A stretch of 64,000 bases of DNA, taken from NCBI RefSeq assembly GCF_037392515.1, contig NC_090283.1:35666249-35730248 (forward strand). The letters are read 5' to 3'. Numbering within the stretch: the first letter of the stretch is position 1; the number at the start of each line of letters is the position of its first letter. The notes under the pieces are model-generated. The model saw only the letters and a list, made by a program, of their open reading frames with translations. It was not told where the DNA came from and did no database searches. Positions 45,510-57,138 of this stretch are shown one piece after another. Both the position numbers and the translations under genes were made by a program. Source of the stretch: Haliotis asinina (Eukaryota > Mollusca > Gastropoda > Lepetellida > Haliotidae).

Positions 45510-46860
45510 GACCATTCCAGTACCCAGGGTAATGTGATGCCAGACTAACAATAACATTGTTCTTTATTATATAACGATTTTCAACAGATATGAAAGGCCA
45601 ATTAAAGCAGCACATCACAAACCTGTGAATCTTAGTAATATACTGGGTTTCTGATTCGATGTTCTGGTGGCACCAACTAAATGGAGTAACAAGTGACTTT
45701 CGATAGTCTTTGTCTGCAATAGGTGTCATATTAGACAGCGAGTATTATGAAACGGAGAGGTTTAGAAACTTGTTATTCGAGTTACGTATCCAATAGTTTC
45801 CAAATGAGCAAACAGCGCATGTAAGAGAACTACTTCAAGTCACCAACACACCGAGGCGAGTAATGGTGAAATAAACTCACCTAATTTTAGTTCGTTGTAA
45901 CAGTAGTTCGTTAAACGCATTTCAGCCAAAATATACACATGCTCAAGACCAATGGAAGCAGTTAGATACATCGGTCAGTTCATTTTAAGCATGTTCAGCA
46001 AAATACGGTACCCAGGCAGCAGAAACTCAGAAGGAGCCGGCGTTGCATATAACTTTGGTGGGATTTACTCTACCATGTTAGCTTCCATTTTGAGAGATTG
46101 AATAGGATAGCTATTTTAATCATTCCTTAATGTGTCTAAAAACGTAATGAGGCGCGTTTGAGCTAGCCTTCTTGTTCAAATAAACACGTAAAAGGATCAT
46201 AGAATTCACAAAGTTAATACATTTGACATCAGTATGGAATACTTGACCTCTTAGATAGCAAGATAAACGTTGATCCACAAATACGAAGACATGTGACCAT
46301 AGACTTTAGTTTCAAGTTCCTTTGTTATTAATCATTGTGTTGAGACATCCTCGACACTTGTGTGACCATTAAGTATTTTTGTTTCAACCATTAACATCAT
46401 GTATGAATAAATGAACACTGTAATAACGTATGTCCTTATGGTTACGTCATTTGAATGAGGTGGTTTGTGTTTCCAACACAAGCTCATTCAGCAAACATGA
46501 ATGGTGGAATCATTTTAACAATCGATTTAAAATCCAAATTGCTTGTTTATGCACTTTAAGTTTCAAATCATCAAAATCGATCTCTTAATTTCTGAAACTG
46601 TTAAGGCTGGTCTATTATATGAAACAGGTAACAGCCGGGAGATTAGCGGTGCACTGGATAATGAACTCTGTTGTTATGAGCTGTATGGGCTTTGGGAGGT
46701 TGCCCATGTTTCGGAACACAACTAGGAGAAAGAGAACACGTTTCAGATATTCCGTTAATGGAACCGTACATATCGATAATCCATTGTCATCTACTAAACT
46801 TAGTCAGGGTGATGTTCCCGATAACGATGGTAATTTGGGGTGCAAGGAAAATGATGCTTG
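45510..46860. other. No feature seen
   Basis: Non-coding sequence, presumably the start of the first intron of the plus-strand gene whose coding part begins at 48012. No repeats were recognised. Confidence 0.4.
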
Positions 46861-46954
46861 TAACCTACTTTAGCCTTCATGTGTTCATACAAAGCCTAAG
46901 GAAAACTCCCGTCAAGATAACTGATTTGGTGAATGTCCTTTTTGATATGGCCAA

Positions 46955-47330
46955 TGAATTTATTTGTAACTGAACTTTCTGTCCCTTTTGACAACATTGT
47001 GATTGGAAATAAATATGCGGGCTTCGACTTTCAAATGCTCCCAATGTATCGCACGTCGTTCTCTGTGCCCCTGCGTTTGGTACTTTCTGATCTCTTTGAC
47101 TCACATCAGGAAAATACCTGTGTTTCCAGCCAGGGCACAGGTCTGACACTTAGGGTAATGCAGAAGGCTATAGTGTCTACATGTTCCCCGGAAAGTTCTT
47201 GGTGGGCTCGACTTTGCAGTGCTCCTTGGGAGTAGGGAATTTGAGTAGACTTGACTGTGTGGAGAGTGTTTAACTGAGCTGATGATGAGCATACTCAGAA
47301 TGAATGTGCCAGGACCTTCCAACCTCTCTC
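46955..47330 (-). pseudogene. Fragment related to the 63.4-63.7 kb ORF
   Basis: The minus strand has MLIISS near 47290, then TCRHYSLLHYPKCQTC near 47170, then KYQTQGH near 47080. These correspond in order and spacing to MLVRLIISS, CGLLHYPERQKDCE and RYQTKGT of the frame at 63723-63421. The frame is interrupted by stops. It may be a decayed paralogue of a small secreted cysteine-containing protein or a copy of an unknown repeat. Confidence 0.4.
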
Positions 47331-48011
47331 TGCTGCATTCTATTTAAATCTAACCTAACAATGATGCAAAAATAATCACCGCCAGTCTGCTTGAGGTTAT
47401 TGTGACATCTATAGACCATGACAACTTTAACGAACACAGCTTTGGCAGATGTCTTCATATCATGTGCAGTTGTGGTTATCATAACTAATCTTAATTAATA
47501 GAGCAATGTTTTATTACAAGATGATATAACAACCAAACTGACAGTTATAACAGCCAATGGGCAGTTATATTCATCTGTGCAGTTATACTTCAGTAAAATT
47601 TACTCGCGATGGCATGTGAACAGGTTTTAACTTTTGTGACTATCACTTTTAGATGCATCTGAGCTGAGTTGCTGAAATACCAAGTATCGCCTTGTGGTTG
47701 TTTGTGCAGTCGACTGCCTTTATTGTATACTCCATTGACTTTATATGTATACTTTATTGAAACTTCGTTACAAGTAGATTTCTTCCATGTGATTATTAGT
47801 GAATCTGTACATAAACAGACTTTGCTAGAGTACTTGTCACGATCGATAGTTTGTCTTTTGTATGGTTGGTTTTTTCATTTCTTAGAACCGTTGCTTATAG
47901 CAAACCTTTATGCAAATGACTAACAAATATTAAAATTAAATGATTACAAGTGCAATGCAGCTGTGAAAAGGGATTTCCCAAAATGTTGTTTTTCCGTTTA
48001 ATTTCAGCAGT

Positions 48012-48117
48012 ATGTCAGAGTGGGGGCCCATGCGTCCTGTACCACCAGGCGCGCCGACACAACACACCTGTTTGTCTTCTGATGTTGAACATACCTCCAG
48101 AGACCCACATCAACAAG
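48012..48117 (+). CDS. Unrecognised 1385-residue protein, coding exon 1
   Basis: ATG at 48012 stands four bases after an acceptor (ttcag|cag or ttcagcag|t), so an upstream non-coding exon is expected. The donor is gtaaca at 48118, phase out 1. It encodes MSEWGPMRPVPPGAPTQHTC and an acidic-polar continuation. I chose this ATG because the frame joins cleanly through two more exons to the long frame ending at 53210. No signal peptide is present. An upstream coding exon cannot be excluded. Confidence 0.7.
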
Positions 48118-48409
48118 GTAACAGACGCCACAGTGTGACATACTACCCACCGTTTTACCCATATAATACTTTTCAGAGGTTGGAAGCATATTTCATCTGT
48201 GAAATGGTTACAAGTCTTCTTCACCAAACGTACAAAATTATAAGCCTTTAGGATGAATAGAGATATCACAGATAAGGGTCTTCTGATTTCAAATACATAA
48301 GTAGAGTATAATGTAGTATGTATGAAGAGCACCTAACCGATTTCAGAGATAGAAAAGATAGCGACGCCATGGTATCCAGTTTAAACTATAACGTGTCAAC
48401 CATTTGTAG

Positions 48410-48664
48410 GAGAAGATGACTTTGCCGAGGAAGGTTACTGCCTTTTTCCGGAATCGCAGGTAAAGGTTGTTCCATCAAGCAACACTGAAACTTCTGATTG
48501 CCATAGCTCTACATTCCTGTCTCAAAGCCATCACTCGACTGGGTCTAATGTCTTCTTATCTGGTGGAAGTGGCGGAGACTTGTTTCTCTCGCAAAGTGAA
48601 TCGTCTGTTGAGGAAGGTCGATACTATTCCTCACCCGGAACAGCCTCATCAGCATCTTGTGAAG
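48410..48664 (+). CDS. Unrecognised 1385-residue protein, coding exon 2
   Basis: Acceptor tttgtag at 48409, donor gtgagt at 48665; phase in 1, phase out 1. It encodes an acidic start (EDDFAEEGYCLFPES) followed by a Ser/Gly-rich stretch (HHSTGSNVFLSGGSGG) and SSVEEGRYYSSPG. No methionine start and no stop within the frame; only the phase match reveals it as an exon. Confidence 0.7.
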
Positions 48665-49413
48665 GTGAGTGACCCAGACAATATGCCTTTGATGATGACC
48701 CATGATGAATCAGCCAGTTGTTCTCGTGGCTGTTGTTACGTATCTTATCTACGGCGGTTGCTATGTAAGTGGTCGGGAAAAATAGTTCACGTCAGCTTTC
48801 CACTTGCACTGTTACTTAAATCAATCATATTGCCATGACTGTCATAACTCCCATACCTTGACAACACAATAACTGTGATTGTAATGACCAAACTAAACCT
48901 AGGGGCATTTTTCATGTAAAGTTAAGGTTTCATCTGACACGTTTTGCGTTGAGCTTACACGTTCTGGTCGATGCTCAGATCAGACGCATTGCATCAAGGC
49001 TCCAAACACTACCATGCCAGTCTCTCGTTCTGTACATTAGCGGTATCGAACCTGATCGAACTACGATGTTTAATCAAAATTATTGCGACAGCGATCTTAT
49101 GGACAGTCCTGCTTGGCCAGTTACTATCACCCTAAGCCACAACATTGCAGTAAGAAGAACACAATTGTTCTTCAAGTTACAGAGCAGTAACATAGTTCAT
49201 CAGAACAATAGATTGACATAAGTATTTGTTTTGTCTTTTAAATGAAAGGAGGAAAGAGATCAGTCACTTAAGAATCAATGCAGTATTCTTTCTCATCTGA
49301 CGAATGTATCCTCCTGTTGCACTGGTGAAATATATCATATCCCCCCTGAATCAATTTATGAAATGTTGTAACTTAACGATTCATTTATCTTTCAACTTTC
49401 GATGTTGGTATAG

Positions 49414-52400
49414 ATGGATCCTGGTCTCCACCATTTGTAGACACACCCCGAGTTACATGCCGAGTTTCCAACAGCGATGTCAGTGATGTCAGTTCCATCT
49501 ACCCACTCTCCACTAGTGGTGAAAATGTTGCTATCTTGAGTGCGTCTGAATGGGATAAAGATGGGCATGCTGAACCTAACAAAGCACATCGTGTACCAGG
49601 TTGCTTCACATGCATGGGAGAAAGTCAGACTGAGGGGTCAAATATTCAAAAGGGTCAAACAGAGACCGGAAGTTCATTTCATTCATTACAATCGACTATT
49701 TCATCTATCACCGATGAACGTCAGCGTTTCCAGGATTCGAACAATTGGCCATCATGTCTGAGCCCCAGCCTAAGCTTTTGTGATACATCATCTGTTGATG
49801 AGACATGCGATTTTGAATCTATCGTTCCTCAGGATGATGAAGACATTCTTTCACTGAGTGAACTATGCGCAAACAGCGAGGAGACACATATTGTTACTTT
49901 CAAAGGAGAATCACAAAGCAGAAGTAATATGCTGGTTGACAGACCCGACAGAACTTTCTGTCCTCTTCAAGACAAACTATCCTCACAGTCAGTGGAGACT
50001 GCACTTGAGAAACCTTCAGATGAGGCATCGTCAGAGGACCAAGATTTGGTAAACGTTGAGCGTACTGGTAAACTAGTGGACCTATGTAAGACTCTTTCAA
50101 ATGAAAAATGTGTGTCTATTGTATCTTCCAACGTGGCAGACACTGAAACACACAAAACACTCTGTGATGAACTTGGTCCAATCTCATATGACCTAACTAC
50201 ATCTGTGATAATGCCCAGGGCTATCTGCAGCAAAAAGGAAAGTCTATTAGCTTCCGACGGTATCACTCGATACCAGCGTATTGAGAAGTCATTGTTGTAT
50301 TCATCTACTCATTCATCTTCACACACTTCGGATAATGTTTCGCCGCACACATCCTACAGCGGTGGATTCAAAAGTTCACTTCGGCCTCAGTTATCAAGGG
50401 CGATTATTGAACATGTGGCCCACGGGCTTGCTAAAACGGCAATTGCTGTGTCACTACAGGAGACTGCAAATGAGATGCAAAGAAATATGTTTAATGTCAT
50501 GCCTCATCCAGTGGACGAGGATCGAGCTAATTATAAAACACCACTTTATGAGCAAAACCTAGGAGATAATGAAGAGCACAAAACGTCTATTGCAGACAGC
50601 ATTGTCCTTGCGAAACCACCTGTGAAATCTGCATGGGTGAAGAATGTCATCAAGAAATTTGAATCGTGGTCTGATTTCAAATCATGTATAGACATGGCTT
50701 CCACACCTGACAAAACACACGGGGAAACGGCTGAACAAGCTATAGATGCAAACGAGGGTCATTGTAGTGAAAAGAACAAAGTCACATTAAATACACCTTG
50801 TCAAGATCGGCTCATACCAGCAGTGCAGCAAAGTCAATGTATTAACCACGCTGAAAAGAGAAGTTTCAATGGATTGAGGAGACACAAAGATAACAGATTT
50901 GCGAACGTGTCTTTAAATGCAGATGAAAATGGGGTTGCAGAAGTAAAGTGGCATCCTAAAGAGCCGTATCCCGTCTGTATAACGGAAACACCTATTGCTC
51001 AACAATTACAGGATATGGCTGAATGTGTACTTCCTGCCACTAACCACAACATGGTACCTAATTCACAACCATGTGATGCAGATGACACAGTCGAAACTTT
51101 CGAGACTGATTCAGAAACTGGTTGCCGTGAATGTGTACTCCAACCAACTTCACCACTTTGCACGTCTGCCATCCCGCCAACGACGGTACCATTTGTGAAC
51201 AATGAACATCAACAATCATATCACAGCAAATTAAGGAATGCGTGCCACGTCGAACAGAAACGAATACTAGCTATTCATTCTTCGCCAAATACTATTCTGT
51301 GTGAGATACATGGAAAAGTAGGACATCCAAAAACTTTTGCAACGTATGAAAGACTTGTTCCAGCTGAAGATCACTGTGATGAATTATCAATCTCAGAAGA
51401 TTGTGATATGTTTAAAGGGGGTAGCTCAAAACAGAAAAACAGTCTCTGGAAAAGAAAACGTAAGAACAAGGCATGTCCTAAAGGAGAACAGAACAACTTC
51501 TTCAACAATATTGGATCACAAAAAGGTTTGATGGAGTATGCTGTCTACATTTTGCCAAACAATATTCTTGAAAAACAGGGCTCTACTAACTACAGTTCGG
51601 TTTTTGCTGAAGGCAAATCAGATCAGATGCCACAGGATCTTTCACAAGGAGCAGATAGGACAACAGTAGAGACAGCAAATACCAAAAGAGCAAAAACTAA
51701 AACAAAGCAAAGACCTTCCCAAAAGCCATGTAATCGGCAAGTGGAAAAATGTGGAGATCCCCAAAGCGTCATGTCACGTCTCAATGGCAATGGTGTGAAC
51801 GCAGGCAAATGGAATAGAAAAAATATTTCAAAGAAGATGCATTCTTCAGGTATTATATCCACTGCTTCTGGAACAATAAATGAAGGCAAGCTACCAGGAA
51901 TCAGAGACCTGTCAGTCATTAAGCGTGCCACAGATGAACAGTTGTGTCAGATAGTAGCTAAGTATACCAAGAATTACATCACTGAAGTTTTAACTGGCAT
52001 TACAAGCTTGGCTGAGATGGGCTCTGACCATAGAAAAGCTCTCAGTAAAAAAGGTCAGATGTCAAATAAGAAAGGTCTACAAACTGATCTGAGAGAAGAG
52101 ATGAGTGATGGTGACTTCTTTGACTCATCCCATCAGTTAAACGTATGTGGTGTTGAAAGTGAAGAATGTAAAGTAATGAAAGAGGTTGGAGGCAAAACTG
52201 AATGTGAGGAACTTCAAACAGTGAAGTCTGTTTCATCCCTAACGTCAACAGACAACACAACCAAACCTGATACAAAAGCATACAGTGTCAGCAATGCAAG
52301 CACGTGTTGCCTTAATGACAGAATAGTACACAACACAGCATCAGCATTTGTTGCTGCTTTGGTTTTGTCTAGAAAATGTGAACAGCTTGCACACAAAATC

Positions 52401-53210
52401 TTGAATAGAGCTGAGCAGGAAATGGCAACGCACCTGATGCATTGTAGAGACCAAAATATGTCAGTGTCTTCAAATAAACCTCTTCCAGCAGCACCTTCTT
52501 CTGAGAGTGAAATCAGGGAAAGGATCAATGCAACTACTAGTAGTCTCATCCAAAAGGCGTTTGCTCAGTTGCAGATTAAACTGGAGGAAATAGGTTTGAC
52601 GGGTAGGAATTATACACAGAAACAGGATTCTCTGTACAAACTGGAGGCTTACGAAATTGCAACTAACTGTATTTTAGAGGCAATGCATGACAATTCATTT
52701 GAAAAAGCCTACCAAATGCCAGAATTATGGCCAAGCCATACATCCAGTTCCAATATAAGAGATGTGAACTTCACTGTTGACATCAGCAGTAGTAAACCAC
52801 ACACGACTGACCACAACGTTGCAACCCAATTGCCTGTCACGATAAGAACCTCTGTGCATAGTCATTCGCCAACCTTAGATGTCTCCAAATCCCTCCATCC
52901 TCAAGGATACATTGGCAGTGTTTCAGAAAAAGACCATGATGTACCCACTAGACCAATATGCACTATCCCACGACACCCTGATACAGATTATGAGCGGTAC
53001 AAAATGCTGGTAGAACCTAATAAGTATCCTTTGCCTCCTTCTTGTGGACAGCATGAAAGTGACAGGAAATGTGTTTTAGCTGAGAACCGGGATGGATCCA
53101 TGAAGGAAACATCGTGCTTTGACCAAAATAGCACAATGCCACTGCAGGAGCGGTATGCCTCTCAGTATTACTCTCGGAGAATACAGTGTGCATTGTGTAA
53201 GAAACAGTAA
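49414..53210 (+). CDS. Unrecognised 1385-residue protein, main exon
   Basis: Acceptor ggtatag at 49413, phase in 1; open for 3797 bp to TAA at 53208-53210. The joined coding region is 4158 bp. It is hydrophilic and probably largely disordered, with a few helix-forming islands in full-protein numbering: 447-475 (RAIIEHVAHGLAKTAIAVSL), 526-541 (WVKNVIKKFESWSDF), about 976 (ITEVLTGITSLAEM), 1092-1120 (ASAFVAALVLSRKCEQLAHK) and 1160-1215 (SSLIQKAFAQLQIKLEEIG, then YEIATNCILEAM). A basic patch (KRKRKNKACPKG) lies near residue 800. There is no transmembrane segment and no known domain. The amphipathic islands in a disordered acidic chain recall scaffold proteins such as A-kinase anchors, but that is only a resemblance. 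Length and lack of stops argue strongly for a real gene. Confidence 0.85.
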
Positions 53211-53789
53211 TTATTCCTACTGGTGGTATGCGGATAGCATCATTCTACACCAAAGACTATTCTTAGGTACTTTCTTGGAAGTCTGTATGCTGTTCTTGTA
53301 TTAGTATGCATTGATATTTGATAGTACAAAGTTACAATGGTCGTATTGTAGCACTATACACAATCACACCCTGTAAATCGCATAATGTCATGCAGAACTT
53401 ACATTTATGATCTGTTCCTTTCTTTGATAAATGAATCTGATCCAGTCATTTTTGTTGTCAATCTCTTTTTTCGTATTACGCATTGTGTATACTGTAGGGT
53501 ATTTTTGTCACTTCAGCAAAATATCATATTGGGTGTAAGTGTGAATATGGATGATCTAAACCGTTTGAAATACAGGATTTGTAACAAAGAAAACTCTTCT
53601 ATACAACTGATTTCTGTCTGAGAGACAGACTGTATGAGTATTGGTATACTGTAAACCGGAAATATTCTGTGCCTTGTAAGAAAGATTCCTCACTAGTGTT
53701 CATGGGGATCTATCATAACTATCATTACGAACACCTGGTATCTTCACTATTTGATACTAAAGCAAATACACTTCTCTTGCAATCATATT

Positions 53790-53795
53790 AATAAA
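53790..53795 (+). terminator. Possible poly(A) signal
   Basis: Canonical AATAAA 580 bp downstream of the stop codon of the 1385-residue gene, consistent with a short 3' untranslated region. Confidence 0.4.
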
Positions 53796-53799
53796 CACC

Positions 53800-55500
53800 C
53801 AGCAGGAGGCAAATAACATCTGGAATATGCATACACTGCAAGTAGAAAAAACAGCAGGAATGTTCAAAAAGACAATCCACATCATTTTGTATGGTACTAA
53901 CTAGTTGCTAATATGGTTTTACTTGTTCTGACAGTGAGACGCCTCAGGTTTCACTGTTTAAAACTAAAAGCAGACAGAGATGTGTGAGTCTGGTCATGTT
54001 TACCTCTTGCCAGAATCTGAACGGTGAATGGACAAAGATGATAAGAGGCTGTTAGTCTCCAGCAGTCAGCTGGATCCTTGAAACTACTGTTGTACAGGTT
54101 ATGGCCCGGGAAAGTAAACCTGAACAAAAACTCCTCAAAACCTCTGCAGCTTGTGGTCACGCTGTAGTGAACACTAGTTTTTGCTATCCCGTCACTCCCA
54201 ATACACAAGAAAACGAAGAAATTTGTCTCCATTTAATACCTTAATGACCGTAATAATTAAAAGCTTCAACATATAGATATTTGTGTGGGAACGAATGAAG
54301 AAGCTTAAATCCAGAAATATCTTGGTAATGGTAACAACGTCTAAATGCCGTTTAAAGACATCAGTGAATATGTTGTTAAGTAATAGATTGTCAGTGTACA
54401 TGTACTGCCACTGAGGATGTCATGGTGTCGTGATGAAATGTGACTGTTAGTGATGCTGCATGTTGCGACCACATGGAACTAATCTGTCACATACTGTACC
54501 ATGCCTGTATATTCCCCCATTTCATGTCCATGTAGTTTATTACACTATGGATTCCACGCCGATCTGGTTGTGTTGTCTTGCTGACGAATCGACACATGTC
54601 ATGGCGGATGCCTGCAGAAGAGGTGAAATGCTACCTACAAGGAACTGTTAGTAGGATGCTGCTTGTGACACGGGGAGCCAAAGTGTGACGAATCATCACG
54701 TCTTACACAGTCTGCTAACATACAAACTAATATCTGAAACGAACAAGCTTACAGAAAATGCAGTTTATATATTTTCCTGATAACGTAGAATCAAAAGAAG
54801 CCCAAAGAATTTCTATATTTTCAGCTAAAACAGCTGGAATCTAATACCATGCCCTAGATTTCCTATGGCTGCATTGGGTATATGTGTTTCAGGGACTGTG
54901 AATGTCTTCACTTCTAGATTACATGCTACAGTGGTTTTCTCTGAAAATCACCCTTTGTTTACATTTGTTCTGCATGTAGCAAAACGTAGAGTCATCCCAC
55001 ATATATCACCCTCAGCCTCTTTACTCATGTGGACCAGAAGGTCCGTGGTTCAAATCCCAGCAGGGAACTCTTATTAGAATAAAATAGTTATTGCTAGATT
55101 ATTCCGGAAAGTATTTATTTGTGCGTTAATAATTTATGAATGGAGAAGTAAAAGGTAAATGTGGTCGAAACTATAAACATTTATCTTCTTCCTGCATTGC
55201 GAACGGTGTCTAATTCGCCAATTCTTATTAAAGAAAGCATTCTATTGTCCTATGGTATCACACTCACCAAGTACCTTTCAAATGTTAAAGATGTCAAACA
55301 CTGATAATGTTACATAATATTTAAATATACTGAGAGTAAAAGGAAACTTCACATTCTTTCTTCAAGGGCACTATGAAAGAACAAGAGATGGTAAGATGGT
55401 TAAATATTATTTCATTTGCTGAGATCTGTGTGATGTACTCGATACACTGACAGTGCCACAGTCAGTTCCATTAGGTTACACCACCGTTCCAAAACATGGG
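53800..55500. other. Intergenic, no gene seen
   Basis: No transposase or exon recognised. A ggttcaaatcc box near 55039 resembles a Pol III B box but no matching tRNA fold was found. Confidence 0.4.
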
Positions 55501-55509
55501 ATACAGAAT

Positions 55510-55722
55510 GTCAAGTCACAAGAATAAAAAAATTCTCAGTTCAATATTGTGTATGGCCGCCCCGCGCATTCACCACTGCCAAACGCCCTCTCCTCATCAA
55601 CTGCCTGATGCTTGTGAACACTAGGTTCGGGGCAGCGCAAATTCTGAGGTTGGTTCCTAAGACCACGAAGCCTTCTAACAAGTGCATCCCAAACGTGTTC
55701 TATTGGATTAAGGAGTAGCACC
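55510..55722 (-). pseudogene. Tc1-like transposase C-terminal fragment
   Basis: The minus strand reads LNPIEHVWDALVRRLRGLR, the conserved last catalytic block of Tc1 transposases (NPIEhlWd), followed by NQPQNLR. Only the C-terminus remains; the upstream part is replaced by the 72-bp tandem repeat. Confidence 0.75.
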
Positions 55723-56005
55723 ACACATGGCAGAATGGTAGACATGCATTAGAGTTTTATGTAATAACTGTGGTATAGTGGTAGAAGTAGCGCGCACCAC
55801 ACATGGCAGAATGGTATACATGCATTACAGTTTTATGTTATAACTGTGGTATAGTGGTAGAAGTAGCACCACACATGGCAGAATGGTAGACATTCATTAG
55901 ACTTTTATGTAATAACTGTAGTATAGTGGTAGAATTAGCACCACACATGGCAGAATGGTAGACATTCATTATAGTTTTATGTAATAGCTGCAGAAGAGTG
56001 GTACA
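55719..56005. repeat. 72- to 76-bp tandem repeat, four copies
   Basis: Units start caccacacatggcagaatgg and continue through ttttatgtaataactg to ggtagaagtag. Starts are near 55719, 55795, 55867 and 55939. The array begins exactly where the Tc1 fragment ends. Confidence 0.9.
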
Positions 56006-56007
56006 GC

Positions 56008-56237
56008 GAGTGAGTGAGTTTAGTTTTACGCCGCACTCAGCAATATTCCAGCTATATGGCGTCGCTCTGTAAATAATCGAGTCTGGACCAGACAATCCAG
56101 TGATCAACAACATGAGCATCGATCTGCGGAATTGGGAACCGATGACATGCGTCAACCAAGTCAGCGAGCCTGAACACCCGATCCCGTTAGTCGCCTCTTA
56201 CGACAAGCTTAATCGCCTTTTATGGAAGGCATGGGGG
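56008..56237 (+). repeat. SINE family 1 copy
   Basis: Well preserved: gagtgagtgagtttag head, ccgcactcagcaatattcca, gagtctggaccagacaatcc, ccgatcccgttagtcgcctc and a ttttatggaaggcatgg tail, cut short before the usual end. Confidence 0.92.
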
Positions 56238-56427
56238 ACTACCCGGATGGACTGGCGGTAGGGGTGCCCATTCGTAACTACTCGTGTCATTCCGGCAAGC
56301 CGGGTGGCGTAGGTCACGTGAAGAGGCGAGTTGTTACGAATGTTCTTGTATGTTACGGACAGACGAGTAGTTACGAATGTAGGGGTGCCCAGTTGGACGA
56401 GGGACGGTAGGAACTAGACACTGATAG
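56238..56427. other. GC-rich spacer with inverted and direct repeats
   Basis: Between two SINE copies. cattcgtaactactcgt (about 56268-56284) recurs inverted as acgagtagttacgaatg (about 56363-56379). aggggtgccca occurs beside each arm in direct orientation, and a third related gagttgttacgaatg lies between. There is no open frame of note. Confidence 0.7.
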
Positions 56428-56694
56428 GTGAGTGAGTGAGTTTAGTTTTACGCCGCACTCAGCAATATTCTTTTCTATATGGCGGAGGTCTGTAAATAAT
56501 CTAGTCTGGGCCAGACAATCCAGAGATCAACAATATGAGCATCGATCTGCTGAATGGGGAACCGATGACGTGTCAACCAAGTCAGCGAGCCTGACCATCC
56601 GATCCCGTTAGTCGCCTCTTACGACAAACATATTCGCCTTTTATGGCAAGCATGGGTTGCTGAAGGCCTATTCTACCCCGGGCTCTTCACAGGT
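56428..56694 (+). repeat. SINE family 1, full-length copy
   Basis: Runs from the gtgagtgagtgagtttag head to ccccgggctcttcacaggt. The middle differs from the 56008 copy by several substitutions and a small deletion, so the pair is not a simple recent duplication. Confidence 0.92.
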
Positions 56695-57138
56695 CCACTG
56701 TGAGAGGCATGATATTATCATGTGAATGAATGCCTTGTAACTAGTGGAACTGATACTTTCCAAATCCTTCACAACGAACTTGTGATTAATCCTGAATATC
56801 AAAACAACTTGCATATCAAGTGTGATCCAGATAACAATGGACCCCTTTTGATCTTCTGAATCGTTTATGAAAATGATGGTACCAAAGTACTTCACAACAA
56901 TTCACAATTACCTGTTTTTACAAAACTGGATGCATGTGGCGCAGAATTAGTTCAACATAGACACGCTAGCACCATAGCAGGATATAACGTTAACACACGA
57001 TTTTCCGATAAGTGTTTACTTCATGTTGTGTTAACAGCCCGCATGCACTCGTTCAGTCTCCTCCCCAAAAGTACCTCTTGAAATTTTAACAAATCTCACC
57101 AATTGTTATGCAATGGCAAATGTATGAGAACCACGAAA

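Noticed and set aside
55000-55075. Possible tRNA gene or tRNA-derived SINE because of ggttcaaatcc.
   Set aside because: No matching A box at the right distance and no acceptor-stem pairing could be built.
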